Below, piece after piece: positions 27,813 through 37,202 of a stretch of DNA of 64,000 nucleotides (position 1 is its first letter; each line of letters starts with the position of its first letter). Source of the stretch: Gammaproteobacteria bacterium (GTDB taxonomy: Bacteria; Pseudomonadota; Gammaproteobacteria; Steroidobacterales; Woeseiaceae); the NCBI GenBank assembly GCA_029862045.1, contig JAOTYE010000001.1:124001-188000 (forward strand), in the 5' to 3' direction. Position numbers and translations under genes: made by a program. The notes below the pieces were generated by a model. That model searched no databases, was not told the DNA's origin, and saw nothing but the letters and a program-made list of their open reading frames with translations.

Positions 27813-29863
27813 TGTTTCGCCTCGAGGATTGGCCTGAATTGGATCGCTGCGCCACCGCCTGCGGCCAACTTCAGTTTAAGGGCGGAGTCGTGATTGAGCA
27901 CGCGCTCTTCGATCACATAGTCGTATGGATTGGTTTCCCAGTCGGCACGCTTGCCGTCGCGATAGACCGTCGCGGTGTAGTCGTGGCCATCACTGAGAAA
28001 AGAAAGCGGCACCCGAAGCTCTCGTGATACTTCGTCGGTTATCGCACCGAGGAACCAGTCATCGCCGCCACGTTCCTTGCGTGCAAGCACGACATAGTCG
28101 CCAACCTCACCTGCGACGGCGATGCTCTCTTCCCAGTCAGTTGGCACATCGACTATGAACTGAAATGCATCGCTGTGCCTGGCGTAGTTCTCGGGCAGAT
28201 CGGCCGCCATTTGTATCGGACTGTAGAGCACCACGTACAAAGCGAGTTGATGCATTAACGTGCTTTGCACGCGGAACTCGGTGTCGGGGCCCTGGTGAAG
28301 CAGATCGAAAATGCCAGGCGTGAAATCCATTGGCCCGCCGAGCAGGCGAGTAAACGTCAATAGCACATTGTGTTCGGGCGGGTTCGGTACTGCCCAGTCC
28401 GCGTTGTACTCCTGTCCCCTGGCGCCCTCGCGACTAATCCAGTTAGGGTATGTGCGCCGCAGCCCGGTCGCTTTGACTGGCTCGTGCGTGTTGATACTGA
28501 TTTTTCGTTTCGCCGCTTCTTTGAGAACATGCTCGAAATGATTTACGGCAATCTGGCTATCGTGCCATTCGTAATGCGTGACGCCGTTCGCATCCACTTG
28601 CTGTATTTGCCCACCATCGGCCACGTAACCGGTCTTGATCTGGCGTACGCCGAGCGATTCGTAAAGATCGAACGCATCCGCCATTTGTGCTTCGTAGTTG
28701 CTGATGTGCCCGGATGTCTCATGATGACCGATGAGTCGCACACCGTTGTCGCGCGCATAATCAGTAACGGCCTGCAGGTCGAAGTCCGGATAAGGTTCGG
28801 TAAAACTGAAAATAGCCCCGTTGTTAAACCAGTCGCCATCCCAGCCCGTATTCCAGCCCTCCACGAGCACGCCGTCAAAACCGTATTTGGCTGCGAAGTC
28901 GATGTAGCGTTTGGTTTCGGCCGTCGTAGCCCCATGCCGCTCGCCGGAACTCCAGGTCTGCTTGCCAATGTGCATCGCCCACCAGATGCCGACGTATTTT
29001 CCCGGCTCGACCCAGGATACGTCGCCGAGCACATTGGGCTCATTCAGATTCAGAATCAGGTTCGAATTCAGCAGGCCAACGGCATCTGGTGAGATCTGGA
29101 TCGTGCGCCATGGCGTGACGAATGGCGTCTGCGTCTTCACGCGAACACCATCGGACCTCTGTGCAAGGTTGGTCTGCAGTACACCGGGCCGCCGTTGATC
29201 AAGTGAGAAAGCGGCGTAGTTGACGAGTGCGGCCTCATGGATACTGATGTGCGTACCGCTTGCCAATCGCATCGTCATCGGCGTGTGCGCCAGTAAGACT
29301 TCGTCGATCGGCGTTGTTTGATAAAGGAATTCGTAACGATTCCAGCCGTGTCCCGGTATCCAATACGCGACGCCGTCTTGCTGCAAGTGGAATTCCGTCA
29401 GTTCGTCGACAATACTGACATCGTCATAGTAATCCTGCGCCGGTACTTCATAACGAAAGCCGACGCCATCGTCGTGCACGCGCACATGAAGATTGAAGCG
29501 CCGCTCTGGCCCGGCCACCGATTCAAACCCAAGCAAGAGTTCGTTGAAGTGATCGCGAACGAAACGACGCTCGCCCCATGGCTGTTCCCACGTCGTGTCG
29601 CCACCACTACGGCTCGTCTCAGCGAGGCGAAACCCGGCATCGAGTTCCGCCCGTGATGCAAAGCGCAACCCGAGACGCGATTCGCCAATGATCGCTTCGT
29701 CGCCATAGACGATGCCGTATCGGGCTCTGCCATCCCCATCCAGATCCACCGAAAATGCGATACGGCCGTCCGGCGAATGAACCTCGACAGCCGGCGCCTG
29801 TGTCGCGAGCAAAAGCGTGGCGCACACGAATGCCGTGATCTTGTATTTATTAGCTGCTGGCAC
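27809..29863 (-). CDS. GH97 alpha-glucosidase (SusB-like), periplasmic
   Basis: About 684 residues. A signal peptide (YKITAFVCATLLLATQAPA) leads into the GH97 N-terminal beta-sandwich (VEVHSPDGRIAFSVDL). The TIM barrel has DGVLVEGWNTGWDGD, IGHHETSGHISNYE and SREGARGQEYN, which hold the Glu residues that coordinate calcium and catalyse hydrolysis in SusB-type enzymes. With the HHETS and REGARGQE glutamates present it looks like an inverting member. The start is taken as GTG 29863, which leaves a normal signal peptide. A TTG 13 codons upstream is possible but would give an odd extension. First gene of the operon, divergent from the GH13 gene at 29973. Confidence 0.9.
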   Translation of the reverse strand: MPAANKYKITAFVCATLLLATQAPAVEVHSPDGRIAFSVDLDGDGRARYGIVYGDEAIIGESRLGLRFASRAELDAGFRLAETSRSGGDTTWEQPWGERRFVRDHFNELLLGFESVAGPERRFNLHVRVHDDGVGFRYEVPAQDYYDDVSIVDELTEFHLQQDGVAYWIPGHGWNRYEFLYQTTPIDEVLLAHTPMTMRLASGTHISIHEAALVNYAAFSLDQRRPGVLQTNLAQRSDGVRVKTQTPFVTPWRTIQISPDAVGLLNSNLILNLNEPNVLGDVSWVEPGKYVGIWWAMHIGKQTWSSGERHGATTAETKRYIDFAAKYGFDGVLVEGWNTGWDGDWFNNGAIFSFTEPYPDFDLQAVTDYARDNGVRLIGHHETSGHISNYEAQMADAFDLYESLGVRQIKTGYVADGGQIQQVDANGVTHYEWHDSQIAVNHFEHVLKEAAKRKISINTHEPVKATGLRRTYPNWISREGARGQEYNADWAVPNPPEHNVLLTFTRLLGGPMDFTPGIFDLLHQGPDTEFRVQSTLMHQLALYVVLYSPIQMAADLPENYARHSDAFQFIVDVPTDWEESIAVAGEVGDYVVLARKERGGDDWFLGAITDEVSRELRVPLSFLSDGHDYTATVYRDGKRADWETNPYDYVIEERVLNHDSALKLKLAAGGGAAIQFRPILEAKQ

Positions 29864-29904
29864 CCGGCCAATTCTACCAACAGGATCGATCGAGCCGTTC
29901 AAAT

Positions 29905-29918
29905 TGCAAACGTATTCA
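29905..29918. promoter_or_regulatory. LacI-type operator in the GH97/GH13 divergent promoter
   Basis: TGCAAACGTATTCA has a central CG and five of seven symmetric pairs, as expected for a LacI-family site. It matches 13 of 14 bases of the arm sequence at 44638-44651 upstream of the TonB receptor. It lies between the two divergent start codons, so it could control both transcripts. Confidence 0.68.
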
Positions 29919-29972
29919 TCCCCGCCAAGACCCTGAAATGACTAACATCCCTTGAAAACATGGGGGATTCAC

Positions 29973-31823
29973 ATGCAGTGCCGAATTGCCTTTCCTGGCC
30001 TGGTCTTTTTGTGTTTGTCTGCGCGCGTATTGAGTGGGCCGATCGATCGCGTGGAGCCGCCATTCTGGTGGCAAGGCTTCGAGCACACAGAATTGCAGCT
30101 CCTGGTTCACGGTCATGGCATCTCAGGATTCAACGCGTCCATCGACTATCCCGGCATCAGTATCAATCGCGTCGAGCATGTCGACAGCGCTAACTATCTG
30201 TTCCTGTACCTTGATATCGATGCGGCCGCGGAACCCGGCAAGTTCGACTTAGTGTTCGAAAATGACGACCTTCGAGCGACCCATTCGTACGAGCTGCACG
30301 AGAAAAACGCCGACCCCAGGCATGCGAAGGGGTTTTCTCCAGCCGATGTGATCTACCTGATCACACCGGATCGATTCGCAAACGGCGATCCTGCCAACGA
30401 TTCGATTGCGGATCTGGAAGACAAGCTGAATCGCGACGACGATTACGGCCGTCACGGCGGCGATCTTGCCGGTATCGAGGGCTCGATCGACTACCTGGCC
30501 GATATGGGATTCACGGCCATCTGGCTGAATCCGATTCTCGAGAACGCGATGCCGCGCGCGTCATACCACGGCTATGCGACGACCGACTTTTACAAAGTCG
30601 ACCCGCGCTTTGGCAGTAACGAGCAATATCGCGACTTTGTCGCGACAGCAAAGTCGAAGGGCCTCGGCGTGATCATGGATATGATCGTGAACCATTCGGG
30701 CAGCGAGCACTGGTTGTTGGACGACTTGCCCTCCTCAGATTGGCTCAATTTCCCCGACGATCGACCCATAACGTCGCATGCCCGCACCACGAATCAGGAT
30801 CCCTACGCATCGGACTACGACAAGGCGGCTCACGCTGACGGCTGGTTTTCGAAGATGATGCCCGACCTGAATCAGCGCAATCCCCTGCTCGCCGACTACC
30901 TGACGCAGAACGCGATCTGGTGGATCGAGTACCTGGGCATCAGCGGCATACGCATGGATACGCACCCGTACCCCGACAAGCACTACCTTAGCGAGTGGTC
31001 GCGGCGCGTCATGCAGGAGTACCCGGACCTCAATCTCACAGGCGAAGAATGGAGCGGCAACCCGGCCATCGTCTCTTACTGGCAACGCGGCAAGGCCAAT
31101 CATGATGACTATGTGTCGGACATGCCGAGCATGCTCGACTTTCCGCTGCAAATCGCCATTCGCGAGGCATTGACGGCCGACGAGCCGAGCCGGGGCAGCG
31201 TATGGACCCCGGCTTATGAAATGCTTGGCAACGACTTCCTGTACCCGGATCCCGGCAATCTCGTCATTTTTCCCGACAATCACGACATGAGCCGCATCTA
31301 TACGCAAGTCGACGAAGACTTCGACCTGTTCCGCATGGCGATCGTGTACTACCTGACGATGCGTGGCATCCCGACGTTTTACTACGGCACAGAAGTCCTG
31401 ATGTCTCATCCGGGCACCGAGAGTCACGGCGCCATTCGCGAAGAGTTTCCGGGAGGCTGGGACGACCACACGAGAAACGCGTTTACAGGCGAAGGCCTTT
31501 CTGACAACGAAATTCGTGCGCAACGACTTATGCGGCAGCTGTTGAATTGGCGCAAGGACAAGGCCGTGATCCATACTGGCCGATTGATGCAGTTCACGCC
31601 GATCAAAAACGTCTATGCATACTTCCGATATAACGATCAGGATTCGGTTATGGTCGTTTTCAATCGTGGCGAGGATGCCGCGTCTCTTGACATGACTCGA
31701 TTCGCGGAGCGGCTCGGCGACGCGCAAACTGCTGAAGATGTGATCACGGGCAAGCGATACGGTATCCAGGGGTCGATACAGCTCGAACCGCGCTCGGCAA
31801 TGATTCTCGAGATCGATAAATAG
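29973..31823 (+). CDS. GH13 cyclomaltodextrinase / neopullulanase-like alpha-amylase
   Basis: About 616 residues. A signal peptide (residues 1-21) is followed by an N-terminal beta-sandwich (about 25-110), typical of the SusA/neopullulanase group. The TIM barrel carries Asp329 (GIRMDTHPYPD), Glu358 (NLTGEEW) and Asp438 (FPDNHDMS). It should act in the periplasm on maltodextrins entering through the TonB receptor. ATG 29973 has GGGGGA 6 nt upstream, preferred to the in-frame TTG at 29952. Its 3' end is the source of the degenerate copy at 34598-34745. It was probably once directly followed by the GH31 gene. Confidence 0.92.
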   Translation: MQCRIAFPGLVFLCLSARVLSGPIDRVEPPFWWQGFEHTELQLLVHGHGISGFNASIDYPGISINRVEHVDSANYLFLYLDIDAAAEPGKFDLVFENDDLRATHSYELHEKNADPRHAKGFSPADVIYLITPDRFANGDPANDSIADLEDKLNRDDDYGRHGGDLAGIEGSIDYLADMGFTAIWLNPILENAMPRASYHGYATTDFYKVDPRFGSNEQYRDFVATAKSKGLGVIMDMIVNHSGSEHWLLDDLPSSDWLNFPDDRPITSHARTTNQDPYASDYDKAAHADGWFSKMMPDLNQRNPLLADYLTQNAIWWIEYLGISGIRMDTHPYPDKHYLSEWSRRVMQEYPDLNLTGEEWSGNPAIVSYWQRGKANHDDYVSDMPSMLDFPLQIAIREALTADEPSRGSVWTPAYEMLGNDFLYPDPGNLVIFPDNHDMSRIYTQVDEDFDLFRMAIVYYLTMRGIPTFYYGTEVLMSHPGTESHGAIREEFPGGWDDHTRNAFTGEGLSDNEIRAQRLMRQLLNWRKDKAVIHTGRLMQFTPIKNVYAYFRYNDQDSVMVVFNRGEDAASLDMTRFAERLGDAQTAEDVITGKRYGIQGSIQLEPRSAMILEIDK

Positions 31824-31824
31824 A

Positions 31825-31925
31825 ATAAAGGGTCAGATTGTGACGCGCGACTTACGACAACCGATCACAATCGTTGCAATCGCATCCCATACACAGTTTG
31901 CCCTCGCCGATTTCGGCAACCACAA
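31825..31925 (+). pseudogene. remnant of the GH31 gene 5' end
   Basis: Directly after the GH13 stop, AAAGGG and a GTG start lead into a reading frame TRDLRQPITIVAIASHTQ.FALADFG. This aligns with the true GH31 N-terminus at 34762, TRFLRRLIAVIAITLNTP.FALADFG (a dot marks the quotation break), and then loses similarity. The short open frame has no other coding character. It is best read as a truncated duplicate of the ribosome-binding site and signal-peptide region of the GH31 gene, left when the FG-GAP gene came between the two glycosidases. Confidence 0.72.
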
Positions 31926-31976
31926 TCAGCGGCGACTCGCCAGTCGAACTGCCGGCTTTACCAGAAATATCCGGAG

Positions 31977-34397
31977 TCAGAACCCGGCTATTCCCGCATC
32001 GAGGATGCTGTGGTCCGGGTCGAACTCGTAGCCGCTCTTGCTTATATCGGTGACCGACAACCAGTACAGACCCCCATCGCCGGAAATAGTGAACTTGGCA
32101 TCACCGGAATTGTTGGTGGTTACCACTGAACTCACAGTGGAATTGTCCGGCAGTGTCCAGGTCGCCTGCACAGCAGCGCCGGTAACAGCATTACGATTTT
32201 CATCGAGCACTGTGACCACGCCACTGAATTCCAATGACTGTCCCTTGCGCTTCGAGCTCATGTCGATGTTTGTTGCCCGCAATTGAGTCGATGCGCTGGG
32301 AATCGCCGGATCGATGGCAATGGCGTTGAGGTAGGTGGTCCGCGAAAGGCCGCCGCTCGCGGTAGCCGACATGACATAGGCCGTGGTGCCGTCCGCACTG
32401 AACGCCACGCCCGAATTGACGTGTTGATCACCCCCATTGGTGTCGGGTGGGATTTCCATGCGCCACAACGGGCTGCCATTGGACGTGCGGACCGATTTCA
32501 GGCCCGACGGGTGTGTCATCGTTGCGGAGGTTGGCAGGAGCAACATCGATTCCGCCGGGTCGACATCGGGCAGGCCAACAAATTCGTCGAGCAGTGTGCT
32601 CCATCTCCCGACACCGCCGGAGTCGATCCCGAACAGTATTTGACCCTGGCTGATCGCGTAATGCATGCCGCTTTGTCCCAACGCGGGCTCGCGCGCCGTC
32701 GCGAACAGGCCGAAATCGAAAGTCCATTCGAGTGCCCCGTCGGGTGTGTACGCTGCGTCGCCGACGTGCCACGTCCCGTCGAACGGGCTGACTTTTGGCC
32801 GCTGGTTCTGGCCGAAGAGTGTGAATATCGACGCACCATCACTTAGCCTGATGCCACGGGTATTATCATTGACATGGAAATACAACTGCTGATCGCCGCC
32901 GTCACTCGTCGGGCCGAAAGCAAGTTCGGTGTAGTCCACGAACAGGCGCACAAAGGGTTCCGGATTCGCCCAGCGCAGAACGGGTCCACTGGCCGTATCG
33001 TCGAGGGAAAAGACGCCCATGCCGCTGGAGGCCAGCGCATACACATGTCCGTCCGGGCCCACCGCCACATCGTGGAACACGTGCGCTCGTGGCGATTGCA
33101 CAAAGGTCCATTTCAAGGTGCCGTTAGGATTGTAGGCTTTGATCCAGTCTTCGTTACCCGTGTAGATGGTGCCGTCGGGGCCGACGTCGACGCCCACGCC
33201 GCCGGCCTGGCTGGCCGACCATTGAAGCGCGCCGTTGGCTGATACAGCAATCAGGTTGTCATTGACGTCAACCGCGTAGACTGAGCCGTCAGGACCCACT
33301 GCAGGCCGTACCAGCGAGAATTGGCCCGGTAACGGGACCCTCCATTGGAGACGTTCGTCCAGCGTTGGGCCGGGGTCGGTACCGCCACCTTCATCGCCAT
33401 CGCCGACGACTTCCCAATCCAGATCAGTCAATGTGGAAACCGGAGACGGATCAACGGTAACGTGTCCGTCCTGCTGCCAGTAATAAATCTGACCACTAGT
33501 CCCGTGCAGCCATAGCATATCGGCATTGCCATCGCCGTTGTAGTCGCCGTCTCCAACCACTGTCCAGTTCAGGTCACTGACGATCGATACCCGCGAACTC
33601 GAAGTGATTGTCGCTCCATCCATCTGCCAGTAATAGACTTTGCCCGAACCTCCGACACCGATATTGCGCAACATCAAATCATCCTTGGTATCGCCGTTGT
33701 AGTCGCCGCTTCCGACCACGTGCCATTTGAGATCAGACGGCCTAGCTACTGCAGCACTCGACATGATCGTCGAGCCATTCATTCGCCAGTAATACACTTG
33801 TCCCGTCAGTTCGTGACGCCACATCAAATCATCCTTGGTATCGCCGTCGTAATCGCCACTGCCAACAGCCTTCCAATCCAGATCAGTCAGACGTGCGACC
33901 AGCGCACTGGACATGATCGTCGATCCGTTCAACCTCCAGAAATAGATCTCCCCCGACCCACCTACACCCATATGACGCCACATGAGGTCCGAGTTGCCGT
34001 CGCCATCGTAATCGCCGCTGCCGATCACCTGCCAGTGACTGTCTGTAGGTGTGGCGACGCTGGAACTCGATGTGATTACCGCCCCATCCATCTGCCAGTA
34101 ATAGACCTGCCGCGAAACGGAATTTCGCCACATAATATCGGCCTTGTTGTCGCCGTTATAATCGCCTGTGCCTACTATCTTCCAGGCCAGCGTCGAAGGG
34201 GTTGCGACGCTCGAACTCGAAGTGATCTCGGGCCCGTTCATTTGCCAGTAGTAGACCTGGCCCGATGTTGCGTGACGCCACAGGATGTCGGCCCTGCCGT
34301 CGCCGTCGCCATCACCCGCCTGGGCTTGCGCAGCACAGGTTACACTCAGCAGCGCACAAGCTGCGAAAAGGAGTATTTGTCTGCGAATGCTGGTCAT
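31977..34397 (-). CDS. secreted FG-GAP/VCBS-repeat and beta-propeller protein
   Basis: About 806 residues. A signal peptide (QILLFAACALLSVTCAAQAQA) is followed by six tandem 47-53-residue FG-GAP-like repeats, each with a calcium-binding GDYNGD-type loop and a VYYWQM strand (residues 37-339). A PQQ-like propeller follows (about 355-700; GPDGSVYAVD, GPDGTIYTGN, GPDGHVYALA), then a C-terminal Ig/big-1-like domain (about 715-806). No enzymatic motif. Probably an extracellular or cell-surface binding or adhesion protein. Start at 34397; the longer frame lacks a signal peptide. It is opposite in strand to its neighbours and flanked by duplicated glycosidase fragments, so it is an insertion into the sugar locus. 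Function unknown. Confidence 0.85.
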   Translation of the reverse strand: MTSIRRQILLFAACALLSVTCAAQAQAGDGDGDGRADILWRHATSGQVYYWQMNGPEITSSSSVATPSTLAWKIVGTGDYNGDNKADIMWRNSVSRQVYYWQMDGAVITSSSSVATPTDSHWQVIGSGDYDGDGNSDLMWRHMGVGGSGEIYFWRLNGSTIMSSALVARLTDLDWKAVGSGDYDGDTKDDLMWRHELTGQVYYWRMNGSTIMSSAAVARPSDLKWHVVGSGDYNGDTKDDLMLRNIGVGGSGKVYYWQMDGATITSSSRVSIVSDLNWTVVGDGDYNGDGNADMLWLHGTSGQIYYWQQDGHVTVDPSPVSTLTDLDWEVVGDGDEGGGTDPGPTLDERLQWRVPLPGQFSLVRPAVGPDGSVYAVDVNDNLIAVSANGALQWSASQAGGVGVDVGPDGTIYTGNEDWIKAYNPNGTLKWTFVQSPRAHVFHDVAVGPDGHVYALASSGMGVFSLDDTASGPVLRWANPEPFVRLFVDYTELAFGPTSDGGDQQLYFHVNDNTRGIRLSDGASIFTLFGQNQRPKVSPFDGTWHVGDAAYTPDGALEWTFDFGLFATAREPALGQSGMHYAISQGQILFGIDSGGVGRWSTLLDEFVGLPDVDPAESMLLLPTSATMTHPSGLKSVRTSNGSPLWRMEIPPDTNGGDQHVNSGVAFSADGTTAYVMSATASGGLSRTTYLNAIAIDPAIPSASTQLRATNIDMSSKRKGQSLEFSGVVTVLDENRNAVTGAAVQATWTLPDNSTVSSVVTTNNSGDAKFTISGDGGLYWLSVTDISKSGYEFDPDHSILDAGIAGF
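33381..34289 (-). repeat. six tandem 150/159-bp FG-GAP coding repeats
   Basis: Protein unit lengths are 50, 50, 53, 50, 53 and 47 residues. Units 3 and 5 share a GVGGSG insertion and units 4 and 3 share NGSTIMSS, so the array probably grew by duplicating two-unit blocks. The last unit is degenerate. All begin D(I/L/M)(L/M)W.(H/N) and end in a D-x-D/N-x-D calcium loop. Confidence 0.8.
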
Positions 34398-34597
34398 AAT
34401 CTGCGCTCGGAGAAATCGGGAAATTCTGGTCGTTAGTGACAATTGGCCAGTACCACATTTGGTTCTGCGAGAAAAGCCGCTTGCTGTCAATGCGATCATG
34501 TACGTACTTTTACATAAAGCCGGTGTTGGCGCTCGCCCGAGAAAGACAGGCGATATGCGCGATTCGTTCCTGCACAAATCCATCTTCAGAGTAGCAG

Positions 34598-34761
34598 AAC
34601 GTGCACTCTACTTTCGATCAGTTTTGGCCAGTTCGTAGGTTAGCGGGGGAACCTTCGCGTTCATCGACGAGGCCGGAATCGGTGATGGTTATTTTCACTC
34701 GTGGCGAGGACAATGTGTCTCTGGACAGGACACGATTGAAAATAACCATAAGGGACTTGAC
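34598..34761 (+). pseudogene. remnant of the GH13 gene 3' end, in the 364-bp gap before GH31
   Basis: The gap 34398-34761 has no intact gene. Its second half reads SVMVIFTRGEDNVSLDRTR, matching SVMVVFNRGEDAASLDMTR near the C-terminus of the GH13 protein. The DNA at 34675-34737 and 31640-31702 agrees at about 50 of 63 bases by eye. After that the copy lacks about 120 bp, then aligns again across the stop/ribosome-binding site (AATAACCATAAGGG against AATAGAATAAAGGG). Weaker similarity extends left to about 34598. The first half of the gap (34398-34597) shows nothing I recognise beyond a possible promoter for the FG-GAP gene. Confidence 0.75.
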
Positions 34762-37197
34762 TTGACACGTTTTCTCCGGCGGCTGATCGCAGTGATTGCG
34801 ATCACACTCAACACACCGTTTGCACTGGCGGACTTCGGCGATTACGCAAGTCACGCAGTCGACGGCGAGACCCTGATCGTGCAGACAAGCCTCGGCGAAC
34901 TGCGCGTGACAGCGATCGACGACGCAGCGTTCGAGGTTCACTATGTCGAGGACGGTGTCAAACAACTGCCGTCGTTCGCATTGGCCGGTGATCCACCCAG
35001 GATTACGACGGCAGTCACTGAAACAGAGACTTCGCTAGCGTTTGCCATCGATGGTCTGATCGCCGTAATCAACAAGTCACCAGTGCGTATCGAATACGCA
35101 AGCGAGGGAAAGGACCTCTTTTCCGAGGAGCACGGCTACTTCGCCTATGACACGGTACGTGGCTTTCGCTTTCAGCTCGACGAAGGCGAGAAAATTCTCG
35201 GCGGCGGTCAGCGCGTGCTTGGAATGGACCGGCGCGGCCGGCGCATGCCACTCTACAACAAGGCATCGTACGGCTACGAGACTGAAACGGACCAGATGTA
35301 CTACAGCGTGCCTGCGGTCATGTCCTCAGACAAATACATGATCGTGTTCGACAACACGGCAAGCGGTTGGCTCGATATCGGCAGCACTGAAAACGACGTC
35401 CTGAAATTCGAGGCCGTCGGCGGCCGCACGGCCTATCTTGTTATCGCTGGCGGCAGCTACCCTGCCCTTGTCGAAAACTACATCGACGTCAGCGGCAAGC
35501 AGCCGCTGCCGCCGCGCTGGGCATTCGGCAACTACGCTTCGCGGTTCGGCTATCACACCGAGAAAGAAACACGCGACGTCGTTAAACGATTCAAGCGCGC
35601 CGATATCCCGCTGGACGCGATCATTCTGGATATTTACTGGTTCGGTCCCGACATCAAGGGACATATGGGCAATCTTGACTGGGACCGGGACGCGTGGCCG
35701 ACGCCGGAGAAAATGATCAGCGATTTTGCGGAAAAAGGTGTCAAGACGATCGCTATCACCGAACCGTTCATATTGACTACGTCCGATCGCTGGCAGAGCG
35801 CTGTCGACAACGAGGTGCTCGCGAAAAATCCGGCCGGGGAGCCACGCCGCTTCGATTTCTACTTCGGCAACACGGGCCTGATCGACGTTTTTGATGAAAA
35901 CGCGCGGCGCTGGTTCTGGCAATTCTACGAAATGCTCTTTGAGCAGGGTACGGCGGCAACCTGGGGCGACCTCGGCGAGCCCGAAGTCCACCCCGGGGAC
36001 TCACTGCACTGGTTGAGCGACGCCGGGGTGCAGGCTACCGGCGATGAGATTCATAACGCCTATGGCCACGTCTGGGCGCAGACGGTTTACGAACGGCAGA
36101 TCAGCCAGTATCCGGACATGCGCCCACTGATCCTGATGCGCTCGGGCTTTGCCGGTTCGCAGCGATTCGGCATCGTGCCGTGGACCGGTGACGTAAATCG
36201 CAGCTGGGGCGGACTCAAACCGCAGATTGAACTGAGCCTGCAAATGAGTATGTTCGGCCTCGCCTACAACCACTCGGATCTCGGCGGGTTCGCAGGCGGC
36301 GAAGAGTTCGACAAGGAACTCTATATCCGCTGGCTGCAATACGGTGTATTCCAACCGGTGTACCGGCCGCACGCACAGGAGCACATTCCAGCCGAGCCCG
36401 TGTTCCATGATCGCGAAACCCGCAACATCGTGCGCGACTACATCAAGCTGCGGTATCGCCTGTTGCCATACGTTTACACACTTGCCTACGAAAACAGTAC
36501 GTCCGGCATGCCACTGATGCGGCCGCTTTTCTTCGAAGATGAAAACAACATGGACCTGATCGATGAGAAGGATGCTTACCTCTGGGGTAATGCATTTCTT
36601 GTCGCGCCGGTCATGGATCCCGGCGTCCAGGCCGTTGACCTCGACCTGCCGCAAGGGACGTGGTTCGACTTCTGGGATGGCACACGTTATGACGGTTTGC
36701 AGTCAGTATCGATCCCCGTGACGCTCGAGACCATACCCGTACTCGTGCGTGCCGGCTCCTTTATTCCGATGATCGACGACATCCAGACGACCCGGGATTA
36801 TTCAAGCGAGCGTCTTACGCTGCATTACTATGCCGATGCCTCGGTGGCGCAGGCCACCGGCAAGATGTACGACGATGACGGCGTGAGTCGAAACAGTCTG
36901 ACGGACGGCCGTTATGAGATTCTGCAATTCGATTCCGTGCAGGACGGGGATTCGTTAACGATCAACCTGCGACGTGACGGCGGCGATTACATTGACATGC
37001 CCAAGCAACGTCAGCTTACGCTGGTTATTCACAACCAGCTTTCTGACGTTAACGAGGTCAGTTTCGGCGACAAGCCGATCGATCTGAAAAAGCGCTCACC
37101 GAAACAGGCATCAGGCGCACACTACGACGCCACCAGCAAACGGCTGACGGTGCGCGTCCACTGGGACCACGAAGCGACGCAGCTGCAGGTCAATTGA
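34762..37197 (+). CDS. GH31 alpha-glucosidase
   Basis: An 811-residue GH31 enzyme with a short signal peptide (LIAVIAITLNTPFALA). After the N-terminal beta-sandwich, the barrel shows AIILDIYWFGP, the nucleophile Asp403 in TWGDLGEPEVHP, and the acid/base Asp477 in VPWTGDVNRSW. The C-terminal sheet domains contain the usual LPQGTWFDFWDG. It should release glucose from the non-reducing ends of maltodextrins in the periplasm; alpha-xylosidase activity cannot be excluded. Start is TTG at 34762 with AAGGGA six bases upstream and no ATG alternative. The 3' end is coupled to the next gene. Its original promoter may have been upstream of the GH13 gene. Confidence 0.92.
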   Translation: MTRFLRRLIAVIAITLNTPFALADFGDYASHAVDGETLIVQTSLGELRVTAIDDAAFEVHYVEDGVKQLPSFALAGDPPRITTAVTETETSLAFAIDGLIAVINKSPVRIEYASEGKDLFSEEHGYFAYDTVRGFRFQLDEGEKILGGGQRVLGMDRRGRRMPLYNKASYGYETETDQMYYSVPAVMSSDKYMIVFDNTASGWLDIGSTENDVLKFEAVGGRTAYLVIAGGSYPALVENYIDVSGKQPLPPRWAFGNYASRFGYHTEKETRDVVKRFKRADIPLDAIILDIYWFGPDIKGHMGNLDWDRDAWPTPEKMISDFAEKGVKTIAITEPFILTTSDRWQSAVDNEVLAKNPAGEPRRFDFYFGNTGLIDVFDENARRWFWQFYEMLFEQGTAATWGDLGEPEVHPGDSLHWLSDAGVQATGDEIHNAYGHVWAQTVYERQISQYPDMRPLILMRSGFAGSQRFGIVPWTGDVNRSWGGLKPQIELSLQMSMFGLAYNHSDLGGFAGGEEFDKELYIRWLQYGVFQPVYRPHAQEHIPAEPVFHDRETRNIVRDYIKLRYRLLPYVYTLAYENSTSGMPLMRPLFFEDENNMDLIDEKDAYLWGNAFLVAPVMDPGVQAVDLDLPQGTWFDFWDGTRYDGLQSVSIPVTLETIPVLVRAGSFIPMIDDIQTTRDYSSERLTLHYYADASVAQATGKMYDDDGVSRNSLTDGRYEILQFDSVQDGDSLTINLRRDGGDYIDMPKQRQLTLVIHNQLSDVNEVSFGDKPIDLKKRSPKQASGAHYDATSKRLTVRVHWDHEATQLQVN

Positions 37198-37202
37198 GCG
37201 GA

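Noticed and set aside
31840..32031. Short open frame after the GH13 gene as an independent small protein
   Set aside because: Its first half is a degraded copy of the GH31 signal-peptide region and its second half runs into the opposite-strand FG-GAP gene.
34501..34508. GTACGTAC palindrome upstream of the FG-GAP gene as another LacI-type site
   Set aside because: Flanking bases do not fit the TGCAWACGTATTCA pattern; an 8-bp palindrome is expected by chance at this scale.
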